Positions 27,802 through 36,030 of a stretch of 64,000 nt of DNA are shown here, in pieces (position 1 is the first letter of the stretch; each line of letters opens with the position of its first letter). Position numbers and translations under genes: made by a program. The notes beneath the pieces are model-generated. The model saw only the letters and a list, made by a program, of their open reading frames with translations. It had not been told where the DNA came from and did no database searches. The DNA comes from Brevundimonas sp. (GTDB lineage: Bacteria; Pseudomonadota; Alphaproteobacteria; Caulobacterales; Caulobacteraceae), in the NCBI RefSeq assembly GCF_030682035.1, contig NZ_JAUXQZ010000025.1, positions 1 through 64,000 of the forward strand. The letters run 5' to 3'.

Positions 27802-28746
27802 TCAGTCCGTTAGGAACCGGTCGACGATTTCGGCCAGCCGCTCGGGCTGATCGGCCATTATGAAATGCCGGCTGTCATCCACGCGGATCAGCCGCGCGCC
27901 CGGCAGGGTGGCGTATTCCCGGCCCCAGAGCGCGTCCGCCCCCGCCGCCGGCGCTCCGCCGTCCACGTCCGAGGCGTAGATCGCCCACACGGGTGTCGTC
28001 ATCGCCGCCAGACCCGGCCTCAGATCGGTGGTCATGACCTCGCGGATCGCCGCCGCCATCGCCTGCCGGTCAGAGGCCATCGACCATTCGACCATGGCCG
28101 CCCGCGTCGCCGGATCGCGGGCCAGGCCGATGGCCGTCTGGCCCTGCTGGGCGCGGAAGCCCGCCTCGTCCGCCGCCAGGATTCCCGCCGCCGCCCGGTC
28201 CGCGAACGGCCGGGCGGCGTCCGGCGTCACCCCCGGTCCGAACATGGCGCTGAAGAACGGCAGGCTGTCGACGCTCATCACCCGCCCGACCAGATCCGGA
28301 TACCGCTGGGCCAGCAGCAAGGCCGTCATGCCGCCCATCGAATGGCCGATCACCGCCGGCCGCTCCAGACCGGACTCGCGGACATACCGCGCCAGTTCAT
28401 CCGCCATCGGCTGGACGAACGGTCCGTCGCCGTGCGTCCACGGCTCGCCCGCGAACCCGGCCAGTTGCACCAGATGCACCCGATGCGTCGCCTTCAGCCG
28501 CTCCGCCTCGGCCCGCCACACTTCTCGAGACGAGGCGAAGCCCGGGATCAGAATGACGTCGGGCCCGGACCCGACCACCTCGACCGACAGCCGGTCGGAG
28601 CGGAAGGCGGTCGACGAGGCCTGCGCCAATGGCGCGGCGTCCGCCGACGTGGCCAGGATCAGGCTCCCTGCGACCGCGAATGACGCGGAGGCCAGCAACA
28701 ATGCGCCCAGGGTCGAACGCCCGGCGAAGTGACGGAGGTGCAGCAT
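27802..28746 (-). CDS. Secreted alpha/beta hydrolase
   Basis: A 314-residue alpha/beta-hydrolase-fold protein with a signal peptide (core LGALLLASASFAVAGSLIL, cleavage near ADA-AP). The nucleophile elbow is GHSMGG, the oxyanion strand ILIPGFASSREVW, and the catalytic His is in DDSRHFIM near the C-terminus. Substrate is unknown; esterase or lactonase activity is typical of such proteins. Start ATG 28746 has AAAGGA upstream. It follows the Xre gene on the same strand after 31 bases and may be co-transcribed with it. Confidence 0.85.
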   Translation of the reverse strand: MLHLRHFAGRSTLGALLLASASFAVAGSLILATSADAAPLAQASSTAFRSDRLSVEVVGSGPDVILIPGFASSREVWRAEAERLKATHRVHLVQLAGFAGEPWTHGDGPFVQPMADELARYVRESGLERPAVIGHSMGGMTALLLAQRYPDLVGRVMSVDSLPFFSAMFGPGVTPDAARPFADRAAAGILAADEAGFRAQQGQTAIGLARDPATRAAMVEWSMASDRQAMAAAIREVMTTDLRPGLAAMTTPVWAIYASDVDGGAPAAGADALWGREYATLPGARLIRVDDSRHFIMADQPERLAEIVDRFLTD

Positions 28747-28777
28747 GACGGTTTCCTTTGAGCGACGCCTGACGAGG

Positions 28778-28975
28778 TCAGCCGTGCGGGTTTTCGAAGA
28801 TGTCTTCCACCGGCCGCGCGAACAGCACGGCGATGCGATAGGCGAGGTCCAGCGAGGGATCGTGCTTCTCGGTCTCCAGCGCATTCACGGCCTGCCGTGA
28901 CACGCCCAGCGCCTGCCCCAGCCGTTCCTGCGTCCAGCCGCGCTCGACGCGCAGCAGCTTAAGCCGGTTCTTCAT
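28778..28975 (-). CDS. Small Xre-family helix-turn-helix regulator
   Basis: A 65-residue protein that is almost entirely one HTH domain: WTQERLGQALGVSRQAVNAL (about residues 14-33) followed by EKHDPSLDLAYRIA. Its length and the C-terminal PVEDIFEN match the short Xre group usually encoded next to a small membrane protein. Its ATG overlaps the stop of that membrane protein (TGATG), so the two are co-translated. Autoregulation is likely but not shown. Confidence 0.92.
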   Translation of the reverse strand: MKNRLKLLRVERGWTQERLGQALGVSRQAVNALETEKHDPSLDLAYRIAVLFARPVEDIFENPHG

Positions 28976-29379
28976 CAGTTCGACGACTTCACAAACGGCG
29001 CGATCAGACCGAAACAGGCCCAGAACAGCGGATAGATCATCCAGGCCGGGATGTGCGGCGCGGCGGCGTAGCTCTCGCCGAACCCCCAGACGCTGGCCAG
29101 GGCCATGGCGGCCCCCGCTGCGAGGATGAACTGTTTGGCGACGACGGCGCGGACGAACTCGTCCGACTCGCGCATCAGCGACAACGTCGCCCATATCTGT
29201 CCGACCACCGGGGCCGAGACCGTCAGGGCGAGGGCCCAGGCCGCAACCGGCGAGGCGATATCGTCAAAGGCGCCGAAGATGGCGGCGACATTGACCGCCA
29301 CATAGCCGGACATGAAGGCCACGGTCCGGAAGACGTAGCGCTTGTGCGCGGACGAGGTGGATTTTCCGAGAGCGAGCAT
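28975..29379 (-). CDS. Small integral membrane protein paired with Xre regulator
   Basis: A 134-residue protein with four hydrophobic segments (TVAFMSGYVAVNVAAIFGA, an Ala/Val-rich helix around residue 60, AAGAAMALASVWGF, and IYPLFWACFGLIAPF). It contains LMRESDEFVRAVVAKQF between helices two and three, a loop common in the DUF2178-like group. Function is unknown. It starts at ATG 29379 with AGGA about nine bases upstream and overlaps the Xre gene, a frequent pairing in which the two may sense a membrane state together. Its promoter lies immediately before the IS insertion. Confidence 0.75.
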   Translation of the reverse strand: MLALGKSTSSAHKRYVFRTVAFMSGYVAVNVAAIFGAFDDIASPVAAWALALTVSAPVVGQIWATLSLMRESDEFVRAVVAKQFILAAGAAMALASVWGFGESYAAAPHIPAWMIYPLFWACFGLIAPFVKSSN

Positions 29380-29409
29380 GGAAGGCGTTCCTGACTTTGT
29401 GTTACGCAA

Positions 29410-29437
29410 ACCTTACACCATGAAAATGTCATGTCAA
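29410..29437 (-). promoter_or_regulatory. Promoter of the membrane protein/Xre operon
   Basis: On the minus strand a perfect -35 TTGACA (29437-29432) is followed after 16 bases by TAAGGT (29415-29410). The ATG lies 31 bases further on with a fitting AGGA. The -35 box is inside the 8-bp target duplication of the IS, so the insertion left this promoter core intact but replaced everything upstream. Confidence 0.55.
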
Positions 29438-29439
29438 CC
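29432..29439. repeat. Left target-site duplication of the IS
   Basis: TGTCAACC abuts the left terminal repeat and is repeated exactly at 31561-31568 outside the right end. Confidence 0.92.
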
Positions 29440-29486
29440 GGGGATTATCCCTTTGACATACCACGCCCATGATGTAGGGTGTGGCT

Positions 29487-30419
29487 ATGAACCTCACCGA
29501 TCCGATCTTCACCGACGCCGACGCGGCCCGCGCCCACCTTGAGAACCTTCAATGGGCGAACGGTCGGAACTGCCCGCATTGCGGCAACGTGGACAACTCG
29601 GTGCTGCTGACCGGCAAGAGCACTCGCCCCGGCCTCTACAAGTGTCGCGACTGCCGCAAGCCGTTCTCGGTGACGGTCGGCACCCTGTTTGAGCGTTCGC
29701 ATGTGCCGCTGAACAAGTGGGTTCTGGCGACCTATCTGCTGTCCGCTTCAAAGAAAGGCATGAGCAGCCACCAGCTGTCCCGTATGCTGGACGTGACCTA
29801 CAAGACGGCGTGGTTCATGGCGCACCGCATTCGCGAAGCCATGCGCGACGACACGCCGTTCCCCATGGGCGGCAACGGCACGATGGTTGAGGCCGACGAG
29901 ACGTTCTTTGGCCGTGAGAAGGGCGCGCTTCCGGGCCGCAAAGGCGCTCGCCAGAAGAACAAGGTGCTGTCCCTCGTTGACCGCGAAACGGGCCGCGCCA
30001 AGTCCTTCGTGGTGTCCAACTTCAAGATGGAAACCCTCGCCCCCATCCTGACCGCCAACATTGCGCGTGAGGCCGTCCTGATGACGGACGAAGCCCACCA
30101 CTACAAAGCCGTTGGCCGTACCTTCGCGGGCCACGAGAGCGTCAACCATAGCCAAGTCGAGTACGTCCGAAAGGACCAGCCGGCCATCCACACCAACACG
30201 GTCGAGGGCTACTATTCGATCTTCAAGCGCGGCATGCGCGGCGTCTATCAGCACTGCGGCGTCCAGCACCTGCACCGATATGTCGCCGAGTTCGACTCCC
30301 GCTATTCCAACCGCTCGGGTGTCGGTACGGATGACACCGCGCGCTCCGACAAGGCCCTGTCCATGATCGGCGGAAAGCGCCTGACCTATCGGCGGTCTAA
30401 CGGCCTTCAAGCCGCCTAA
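29487..30419 (+). CDS. IS1595-family (ISXO2-like) transposase
   Basis: A 310-residue transposase. An N-terminal zinc ribbon (CPHC about residues 28-31 and CRDC about 55-58) is followed by a helical region (KKGMSSHQLSRMLDVTYKTAWFM) and an ISXO2-type DDE-like catalytic domain (VEADETFFG, LMTDEAHHY, HTNTVEGYYS). Full length with no frameshift, so probably functional. A promoter-like TTGACA (29453-29458, inside the terminal repeat) and TAGGGT (29475-29480) lie so close to ATG 29487 that the transcript may be leaderless. Its TAA overlaps the stop of the opposing small gene by 3 bases. Confidence 0.95.
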   Translation: MNLTDPIFTDADAARAHLENLQWANGRNCPHCGNVDNSVLLTGKSTRPGLYKCRDCRKPFSVTVGTLFERSHVPLNKWVLATYLLSASKKGMSSHQLSRMLDVTYKTAWFMAHRIREAMRDDTPFPMGGNGTMVEADETFFGREKGALPGRKGARQKNKVLSLVDRETGRAKSFVVSNFKMETLAPILTANIAREAVLMTDEAHHYKAVGRTFAGHESVNHSQVEYVRKDQPAIHTNTVEGYYSIFKRGMRGVYQHCGVQHLHRYVAEFDSRYSNRSGVGTDDTARSDKALSMIGGKRLTYRRSNGLQAA

Positions 30420-30598
30420 GACGAAGCCTTACCACTCGCGCTCGCGCTGGAGGCCGAAGCCTTAGCGGGCTTGGCCTTGGCGGGACTCACCTTAGGCTTC
30501 GGCGGCATGCTCAGCATCCGCCTCAGAGCGGCATCACGGCGCGCCACCGTCTCCGCTTCTGGGTAGGTGTCATCTTGAGCGCGATCGGTGTTTGCCAT
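30416..30598 (-). CDS. IS passenger: small 60-residue protein
   Basis: A 60-residue protein with a charged helical middle (EAETVARRDAALRRMLSMPP) and a low-complexity Lys/Ala/Ser tail. Short proteins with an RRDA-x2-RML-x-x-PP core are common in alphaproteobacteria and often mobile; no function is known to me. Its ATG at 30598 overlaps the start codon of the divergent passenger gene inside CCATGG, and its stop overlaps the transposase stop. Confidence 0.6.
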   Translation of the reverse strand: MANTDRAQDDTYPEAETVARRDAALRRMLSMPPKPKVSPAKAKPAKASASSASASGKASS

Positions 30599-31346
30599 GG
30601 CTGAGGATAACACGGCTGACGTGTTCGTTGAAACCACGGGCAGCACAGTCATAACAATGGGCGGCGGCAAGAAATCCGGCACCGTCTGGCTCCGGCACAC
30701 GACAGCAGAGGGTTTGCCGAACTTCAGAACAACGCTCGAACCCGATCGTGTCCGCAGCCTGCACAGAATGCTAGGCAACGCCTTGGCGCAGAGCGGGATA
30801 TCTCCCGATCGTCTTCGGGATGACAGTGGTCTGAAGGTGCCTGGGGACAGCGTCGAAGGGGCCAAGACCGTCGAGTATTTTGGGCAGCACTACGATCCTG
30901 CGATCCTGGAGGCGCTCGGGGTTTTGATGGTTCGTGTGAACCTTCTCGACCAGAACCTTGTTGCCCTGTTGGCATCTCTAACCGGGATGAACAAAGAGCA
31001 GGCCGGTGCGGCTTATCACGCCACGATGAATATGAAGGCGCGTATAGACCTTATCTGTGCAGTCGCGGCCAAAGCAGGCCTGAGTGAACGAGTGAATGGT
31101 GAAGTTGCGGATGCTTTGGAAAGAGCAAAGAAAATTACCGGTCGACGGAACGATCTAGTACATGGGTCTTGGCTCTTTCGCAAAGGAAAGCTGAGAGCAG
31201 AGATTTACAGGCCAAATAACAAAACGCCTGTTACGGAAATAACGGTCACACAGAAGCTGATTGTAGAGATCGCGGAGAGTTATCAAACCGCATCAATATT
31301 ACTTTTGACCCTCTCTCAGCAGGTACAAAGGGAGCGCGGCTCGTAA
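30597..31346 (+). CDS. IS passenger: hypothetical 249-residue protein
   Basis: A 249-residue protein of unknown function. It is soluble and mainly helical after residue 90. A charged region, RAKKITGRRNDLVHGSW, carries the R-N-x3-H pattern seen in HEPN-like or MAE_28990-type RNases (R-x4-6-H), which is only suggestive. The first 60 residues are less convincing and the true start could lie downstream of ATG 30597. Codons after about 31050 are unusually AT-rich for this window, as expected for transferred DNA. Its 3' end overlaps the next passenger by 48 bases on the opposite strand. Confidence 0.65.
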   Translation: MAEDNTADVFVETTGSTVITMGGGKKSGTVWLRHTTAEGLPNFRTTLEPDRVRSLHRMLGNALAQSGISPDRLRDDSGLKVPGDSVEGAKTVEYFGQHYDPAILEALGVLMVRVNLLDQNLVALLASLTGMNKEQAGAAYHATMNMKARIDLICAVAAKAGLSERVNGEVADALERAKKITGRRNDLVHGSWLFRKGKLRAEIYRPNNKTPVTEITVTQKLIVEIAESYQTASILLLTLSQQVQRERGS

Positions 31347-31520
31347 CACCGCTTCTATTCCAACTTGGATGCCGTCTGGTACCTGAAAACCGACCGCGCG
31401 ATATAGCGCGGACTCCCCTGCCTCAATCATGGCCTGTGTAATCTCGACTTGATCCCCCACGGCAGATTGTAAGGGGAACCTTACGTTCCCCTCGCTGTCC
31501 GGCCCGTCACGCGGGGCCAT
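31299..31520 (-). CDS. IS passenger: small 73-residue protein
   Basis: A 73-residue protein with the pattern ITQAMIEAGESAL followed by a short helix (GIEAVLRAALPLY), a common motif of small phage and mobile-element proteins. Function is unknown. The start is uncertain: ATG 31520 lies within or next to a promoter-like TTGACA/TAGACA pair set in the right terminal repeat, so a downstream GTG may be used. It overlaps the end of the opposing passenger gene. Confidence 0.55.
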   Translation of the reverse strand: MAPRDGPDSEGNVRFPLQSAVGDQVEITQAMIEAGESALYRAVGFQVPDGIQVGIEAVLRAALPLYLLREGQK

Positions 31521-31560
31521 GTCTACATCCTGCGTCTGGTATGTCAAAGGGATAATCCCC

Positions 31561-31568
31561 TGTCAACC
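31561..31568. repeat. Right target-site duplication of the IS
   Basis: TGTCAACC follows the right terminal repeat at 31560 and equals the left copy. Confidence 0.92.
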
Positions 31569-31669
31569 TGACTTTTTGTTGGGTTCGCATGGCCAGGGAG
31601 CTTGCGTACCTGTACCGCCGAACGACAGGCAGCGCTTCCGATCGGCTCCGTCAGGGGGTATCGTAAGCC

Positions 31670-32644
31670 ATGCCCGCCGCGCCCCGCATCCGACCGCCCG
31701 ACCTGTTCACGCCCGATGACTGGGCGCCGTTCCAGACGCGCTCGCCCTGGATGGGCCCCCTGCTGGTCGCCCACTGCTGGGCCGTCATCGCCGCCGCGGT
31801 CGCGGTGGGCGTGATCTGGCCGATCCTGATCCCCCTGAGTGTCGCGATCATCGGCACCCGGCAACTGGGTCTGGCGATCCTTATGCATGAGGCCGCGCAC
31901 GGCGGCCTGTCCTCGAACCGGCGGCTGAACGAATTCCTCGGCCACTGGCTGTGCGCGGTTCCTATCGGCGCCTCGCTGACCGCCTATCGCCCCTACCACC
32001 TGTCCCACCACAAATACGCCCAGCAACCCGAGGACCCGGACCTGGTCCTGTCGGCCCCCTTCCCGGTCACCCGCTCCTCCCTGCGCCGCAAGATCGTCCG
32101 CGACCTGACCGGCCAGACTTTTTTCAAGCAACGGATCCTGTTCGCCTTCAAGGCCTTCGCCTCGAAGCGCGACGAAGACCCGCGCTCAAGCAGCGCGAAG
32201 CGCGATAGCGCCACCGAGTATGCCGAGGGCGCGGTGGTCACCGGCCGCAGCATCGCCCCCTTCCTGCTGTTCAACGCCGCCCTGCTGCTCGGGGCGACGC
32301 TGGCCGGCGTCTGGTGGGCGTATTTCGCCCTCTGGCTGCTGCCCATGGCGACCTGGTTCCCCATGGTCACCCGGCTGAGAAACATCGCCGAACATGCCTG
32401 TGTCGAGGGCTCGTCTGCGGACCCCTTCCGCGCCGCCCGCACCACTCGCGCCTCCTGGTGGGAGCGCGCCCTCATCGCCCCCTACTGGGTCAATTTCCAC
32501 GCCGAGCACCACCTGTTCATGCACGTCCCCTGCTGGAAGCTCCCCGCCCTGCACCGGGCGGTACGGGCGCGACCGCAAGGCGAGCGGATGGAGGTTGCCC
32601 GGGGCTATCTCGCGGTTCTGGCCGAGGCTTCCGCCAAGGCGTGA
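31670..32644 (+). CDS. Membrane fatty acid desaturase
   Basis: A 324-residue integral-membrane di-iron enzyme. The three His boxes are present: HEAAHG (about residue 74), HLSHHKYAQ (about 111) and HAEHHLF (about 280), with two hydrophobic hairpins between them. The family introduces double bonds, hydroxylates or otherwise oxidises acyl chains or carotenoids; sequence alone does not tell which. A charged loop, KRDEDPRSSSAKRDSATEYAEG in part, lies between boxes two and three and looks like a lineage-specific insertion. Before the IS arrived, this gene was the divergent neighbour of the membrane protein/Xre pair. Confidence 0.85.
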   Translation: MPAAPRIRPPDLFTPDDWAPFQTRSPWMGPLLVAHCWAVIAAAVAVGVIWPILIPLSVAIIGTRQLGLAILMHEAAHGGLSSNRRLNEFLGHWLCAVPIGASLTAYRPYHLSHHKYAQQPEDPDLVLSAPFPVTRSSLRRKIVRDLTGQTFFKQRILFAFKAFASKRDEDPRSSSAKRDSATEYAEGAVVTGRSIAPFLLFNAALLLGATLAGVWWAYFALWLLPMATWFPMVTRLRNIAEHACVEGSSADPFRAARTTRASWWERALIAPYWVNFHAEHHLFMHVPCWKLPALHRAVRARPQGERMEVARGYLAVLAEASAKA

Positions 32645-32720
32645 TCTCGGACCCCATAGCTTTCATCCTCGCCACCAGCCACGCTTGGAGGTCGAGAGCA
32701 CAGGCGCCATCTTCCATCGC

Positions 32721-33107
32721 ATGACCGCCCTCCGCGCGCTCCTCGCCCTGGCCGTTCTCGCCGCCCCGACCGCGGCGCAGGCTCAGACCTGGCAGCCTCA
32801 CCCCGGCGCGCCCGCCGTAAACCAACACCGCTATCAAGCCGGCCAACACCGATTCGAAATGGACCGTCTCCGCGCCCAGGCCGAACAACGCGAGGCCTTC
32901 GCGCGCCAGCTGGAGATCGAGACCCGCCTCAACCGCCAGCGGATCGAGGCCGCACGTCTGCCCGAGCCGATCCTGCCCCCGACCTCCCGCGCCCTGCGCT
33001 CACCTGAGGAAGAGCGGGTCCTGCGCCAGTCGGCCTCCGGACGTCGCGCAGCCGCTGCGTCGGAGGTGGGTCAGATCAATGCGTGGCTGGATCGCCCTCG
33101 CGACTGA
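32721..33107 (+). CDS. Small secreted protein of unknown function
   Basis: A 128-residue protein with a signal peptide (LRALLALAVLAAPTAAQA, cleavage after AQA). The mature part is basic and Gln/Arg/Glu-rich (HRFEMDRLRAQAEQREAFARQ), probably one long helix or coiled coil, followed by a Pro-rich linker and EVGQINAWLDR. No family recognised. It lies 76 bases after the desaturase on the same strand. Confidence 0.75.
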   Translation: MTALRALLALAVLAAPTAAQAQTWQPHPGAPAVNQHRYQAGQHRFEMDRLRAQAEQREAFARQLEIETRLNRQRIEAARLPEPILPPTSRALRSPEEERVLRQSASGRRAAAASEVGQINAWLDRPRD

Positions 33108-33199
33108 CCGGCGAACAGAGTTCGCCTTTCAGGCTGCATCCCTTCCCCTCGTCCTGCGTTCCGGCCTAGCTTGGGTATCTGGGCTGAGGGAGAACGAAC

Positions 33200-34045
33200 A
33201 TGCGGTGGCAGGGTGGACGGCGCGGCGGAAATATCGACGACCGGCGCGGCATGGGCGGCGGCGCGATGATCGGAGGCGGGCTAGGCACCGTCGTTCTGGC
33301 CGCGATCGGCTATTTCGTCTTCGGCATTGATCCCCAGACCACAACCCAGCTGGCCAGCCAGTTTGGCGGCGCCGGCGTATCCGAGGGCAAGGCCGGCAGC
33401 CCGTCAGACCAGGCCGGCGCCTTCGTCGATGTCGTCGGGACCAATATCGACGATGTCTGGAAGACCAGGATCCAGGGTTATCAGCCGCCGACCGTGACCC
33501 TCTACGAGCAGGGCACGTCGACGGGCTGCGGCTTCGGCCAGGCGGCGATGGGACCGTTCTACTGCCCGACAGATCGTCATGTGTACCTCGACCTGTCCTT
33601 CTGGCAGCAGCTTGAGACCCAGCTGGGCGCGTCCAGCGCCGACTTCGCCCGCGCCTATGTGATCGCCCACGAATACGGCCATCACGTCCAGACCCTGACC
33701 GGGGTTTCGCAGCAGGTGCAGTCGGCGCAGCAGCGCGCTTCCGGCCAGGCCGAAGCCAACCGCTATTCGGTCGCGCTGGAGCTTCAGGCCGACTGCTATG
33801 CGGGGGTCTGGGCCCGCAACGCCACCACCGTGTCGAACGGCGAGGTTGCCCTGGAGTCCGGCGATCTGGAGGCCGGTATGCAGACCGCATCGGCCATCGG
33901 AGACGATACGCTGCAACGGCGCCAAGGCGGCTCGGTGCAGCCTGACGGCTTCACCCACGGCTCCTCGGCCCAGCGGGTCGAATGGCTGCGGCGCGGTTAT
34001 GAATCGGGCGACCCGGCGGCCTGCGACACCTTCCAGGGTCTTTAA
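33200..34045 (+). CDS. Neutral zinc metallopeptidase (YpfJ/PF04228 family)
   Basis: A 281-residue protein matching the YpfJ group from end to end: the start MRWQGGRRGGNIDDRRG, a membrane segment (GGLGTVVLAAIGYFVFG, about 26-42), CGFGQAAMGPFYCP, and the zinc motif HEYGHHVQ (about residue 155), followed by ELQADCYAGVWA. The catalytic part should face the periplasm. A clear ribosome site (GGGAGA) precedes ATG 33200. The final TTAA is shared with the stop of the convergent gene. Confidence 0.93.
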   Translation: MRWQGGRRGGNIDDRRGMGGGAMIGGGLGTVVLAAIGYFVFGIDPQTTTQLASQFGGAGVSEGKAGSPSDQAGAFVDVVGTNIDDVWKTRIQGYQPPTVTLYEQGTSTGCGFGQAAMGPFYCPTDRHVYLDLSFWQQLETQLGASSADFARAYVIAHEYGHHVQTLTGVSQQVQSAQQRASGQAEANRYSVALELQADCYAGVWARNATTVSNGEVALESGDLEAGMQTASAIGDDTLQRRQGGSVQPDGFTHGSSAQRVEWLRRGYESGDPAACDTFQGL

Positions 34046-34998
34046 GAGTCAGCCCCCACCGTCAGGTCCAGCGGACGAGACACGAACAGCGTGCCGGCGC
34101 CGAGGTCCATGGCCAGGCGCCGGCCGTTGAACGCCTCCATCCCGACGAGCCCGCCGGGAAAATTCGGCAGAGGCGGTTGATCGAACACGCCGACGGAGAC
34201 GCGCCGGTACAGGTGATCGGCGAAGGTCACCGTTCGCGCCTCGACCGTGGCCGAACGCAGCGCGCCGCCCAACACCAGACTGACACCGCTACCCTGCGGC
34301 CGTCCGTCCATCAGGCCCACGCCAGTCGCCGCCTCGCGGCTCAGCCCCAGCAGGGCCGAAGCCCCGGTATCGACCACGGCCTGCACCGGCGATCCCTCGA
34401 CCGTCAACTCCGTGACCAGCGACCCGCCCTGGCGTCGCACCATCGCCCGGGCCAGATCGGGCGGTAGGACGAAGGCCTCGCGCCGCAACAGCCGTGCATG
34501 TCGCCGGGCCGGATCCAGCGCCAGCACCGCCTCGCCCAACACGTCCTGCCCCAGGATCAGCGGGGTCTGCAGCCTGTCCTCCGACGCCAGCGGTCCCAGA
34601 TCGAGCACCGCCGCCCGCAAACCTCGAATGGTCAGTCCGGGCAGGTCGACGGCCAGCGTCGTTCCGCGTCCGACCTGCGCCCTGCCGCCGACGCCATAGG
34701 CCACCAGCGGCATGTCGAACAGTGACCGACCTGCCGAAGGCAGCGCCGCGATCAGCGCCCGGTCGATCACCGAATACTGGGCTCCGCTGTCGATCAGGGC
34801 GACCACTTCGAGGCCGCCGAGTTTGACTTTCACGGTCGGGACCAGCGCATTTCGCGCATAGGCCAGCCAGGGCGTGGCGCCGCTTTCGACAAAGGTCAGC
34901 GTCGGCTTCGGCCACAGCAAGGTCTCACGCGCCCACCAGGCCCCACCGACGACGGCGGCCAGTCCTGCACTGCGGATCAGAAGCGAGCGGCGGTTCAT
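34042..34998 (-). CDS. Retropepsin-like aspartic protease, secreted or membrane-anchored
   Basis: A 318-residue protein with two retropepsin-like halves. Each carries an active-site motif: ALIDSGAQYSVID (about residue 67) and AVVDTGASALLGL (about 209). Having both D-[ST]-G sites in one chain implies an intramolecular dimer. The N-terminus (RRSLLIRSAGLAAVVGG) resembles a Tat-like or uncleaved signal. Substrate unknown. It lies 45 bases downstream of the methyltransferase lipoprotein gene on the same strand and may be the last gene of that operon. Confidence 0.85.
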   Translation of the reverse strand: MNRRSLLIRSAGLAAVVGGAWWARETLLWPKPTLTFVESGATPWLAYARNALVPTVKVKLGGLEVVALIDSGAQYSVIDRALIAALPSAGRSLFDMPLVAYGVGGRAQVGRGTTLAVDLPGLTIRGLRAAVLDLGPLASEDRLQTPLILGQDVLGEAVLALDPARRHARLLRREAFVLPPDLARAMVRRQGGSLVTELTVEGSPVQAVVDTGASALLGLSREAATGVGLMDGRPQGSGVSLVLGGALRSATVEARTVTFADHLYRRVSVGVFDQPPLPNFPGGLVGMEAFNGRRLAMDLGAGTLFVSRPLDLTVGADS

Positions 34999-35043
34999 GC
35001 CCGCCGAAGATGGCGTTTGCCTGCCGCCCGCGCCAGCCTCGCC

Positions 35044-36030
35044 TCAAGCCGCAGGTCGCGCCCGGTTCTGCATCGCCCCGGTCATGGGAATGAAAAAGAC
35101 CCCGACGTCGCGGCGGCTGTGCACCCGGCCCTGCTCGTCGCGGGTATAGACGTACAGCACCTGTCCGCGCCGGAACGGCTGGCCGATCGGGATGATCAGC
35201 TTGCCGCCGGGCTTGAGCTGTCGGAACAGCTCGGGCGGCGCGTACTGGGCCACGCAGGTCAGCATGATGGTGTCGAACCCGCCCTCGACCTCGGGCCAGC
35301 CGAAATAGCCGTCGCCGACGCGGGAATGGACATTGTCATAGCCCAGCGGCGCAAAAATCTTCCCCACCGCCTCACCCACGGGCTGGATGATTTCGATGGT
35401 GTAGGCGTCGCGTACGATCCGGCTCAGCAGGCTGGACTGGAAGCCCGAGCCGGTGCCGATCTCCAGCGTCACATCCCCCGGCTTCGGCACGGCCAGCTGG
35501 CTCATATAGGCTTGGCCCAGATAGTCGGACAGGACGCTGCCGTGGCCGATGGCCCAGGGCTTGGGATTGTCCTCATAGGCCTGATACGCCGTCGAGGCGG
35601 CGGCGGCGTAGGCATAGTGGAAATAGTCGCGCGGCACGCTCTCGAACGCCGCCAGCACGGCCGGATCGGCCGAGCCGAACTTGCCTTCCAGATAGGCCTT
35701 GATCCGCGCCATGGCCGCCGGCTTGCGCGACTGGATGTCGGCGAACTGCGCCTCGCTGATCGTCGGGTTGCGGCCCGAGGCGGCCATGACCTCGCGGAAG
35801 ACATCGAAGGTCCAGGGCCGGGCGGGCGCGCGCACCGTGGCCGAAATCGCGCTTTGGCCTGCGGCTGTCGCCGCGGCCGGCCCAGATCCGGCCGGTCCCG
35901 CAGCGGGACCGGCGCCGCCGACGCCGGTTGGGTTCATCCGCTCGCGGATGGTCTTCATCGTCGCGTCGTCGCAGCCGGCGAGCGGCAGGGTTCCGGCGAC
36001 GGCGGCCAGCAGGGTGCGTCGGTTGATCAT
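35044..36030 (-). CDS. PCMT-like SAM-dependent methyltransferase with lipoprotein signal
   Basis: A 328-residue protein. The N-terminus has a signal peptide ending in LAGC (Cys20), followed by a Gly/Ala/Pro-rich linker and, from about residue 105, a protein-L-isoaspartate methyltransferase fold: SVPRDYF, LSDYLGQAYMSQL, the SAM motif LEIGTGSGFQSSLL (about 190) and later LKPGGKLIIPIG. A SAM-dependent enzyme exported as a lipoprotein is puzzling because SAM is not thought to be available in the periplasm. Either the signal is misread or the domain binds something else. ATG 36030 overlaps the upstream stop as ATGA. Confidence 0.82.
   Translation of the reverse strand: MINRRTLLAAVAGTLPLAGCDDATMKTIRERMNPTGVGGAGPAAGPAGSGPAAATAAGQSAISATVRAPARPWTFDVFREVMAASGRNPTISEAQFADIQSRKPAAMARIKAYLEGKFGSADPAVLAAFESVPRDYFHYAYAAAASTAYQAYEDNPKPWAIGHGSVLSDYLGQAYMSQLAVPKPGDVTLEIGTGSGFQSSLLSRIVRDAYTIEIIQPVGEAVGKIFAPLGYDNVHSRVGDGYFGWPEVEGGFDTIMLTCVAQYAPPELFRQLKPGGKLIIPIGQPFRRGQVLYVYTRDEQGRVHSRRDVGVFFIPMTGAMQNRARPAA

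Larger units (their letters stand above)
29440..31560 (+). mobile_element. Complete IS1595-family insertion sequence with passenger genes (2121 bp)
   Basis: The ends are perfect 24-bp inverted repeats (29440-29463 and 31537-31560, beginning GGGGATTATCCC). The similarity continues for about 14 more bases with four mismatches. Both sides are flanked by the direct repeat TGTCAACC (29432-29439 and 31561-31568), the 8-bp duplication expected for IS1595 elements. Inside are a transposase, two minus-strand and one plus-strand passenger genes. Composition in the right half is clearly less GC-rich than the chromosome. Confidence 0.95.

Noticed and set aside
31520..31547. TTG 31547 as start of the 73-residue passenger gene
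   Set aside because: That TTG is part of the TTGACA inside the terminal repeat and has no ribosome site.
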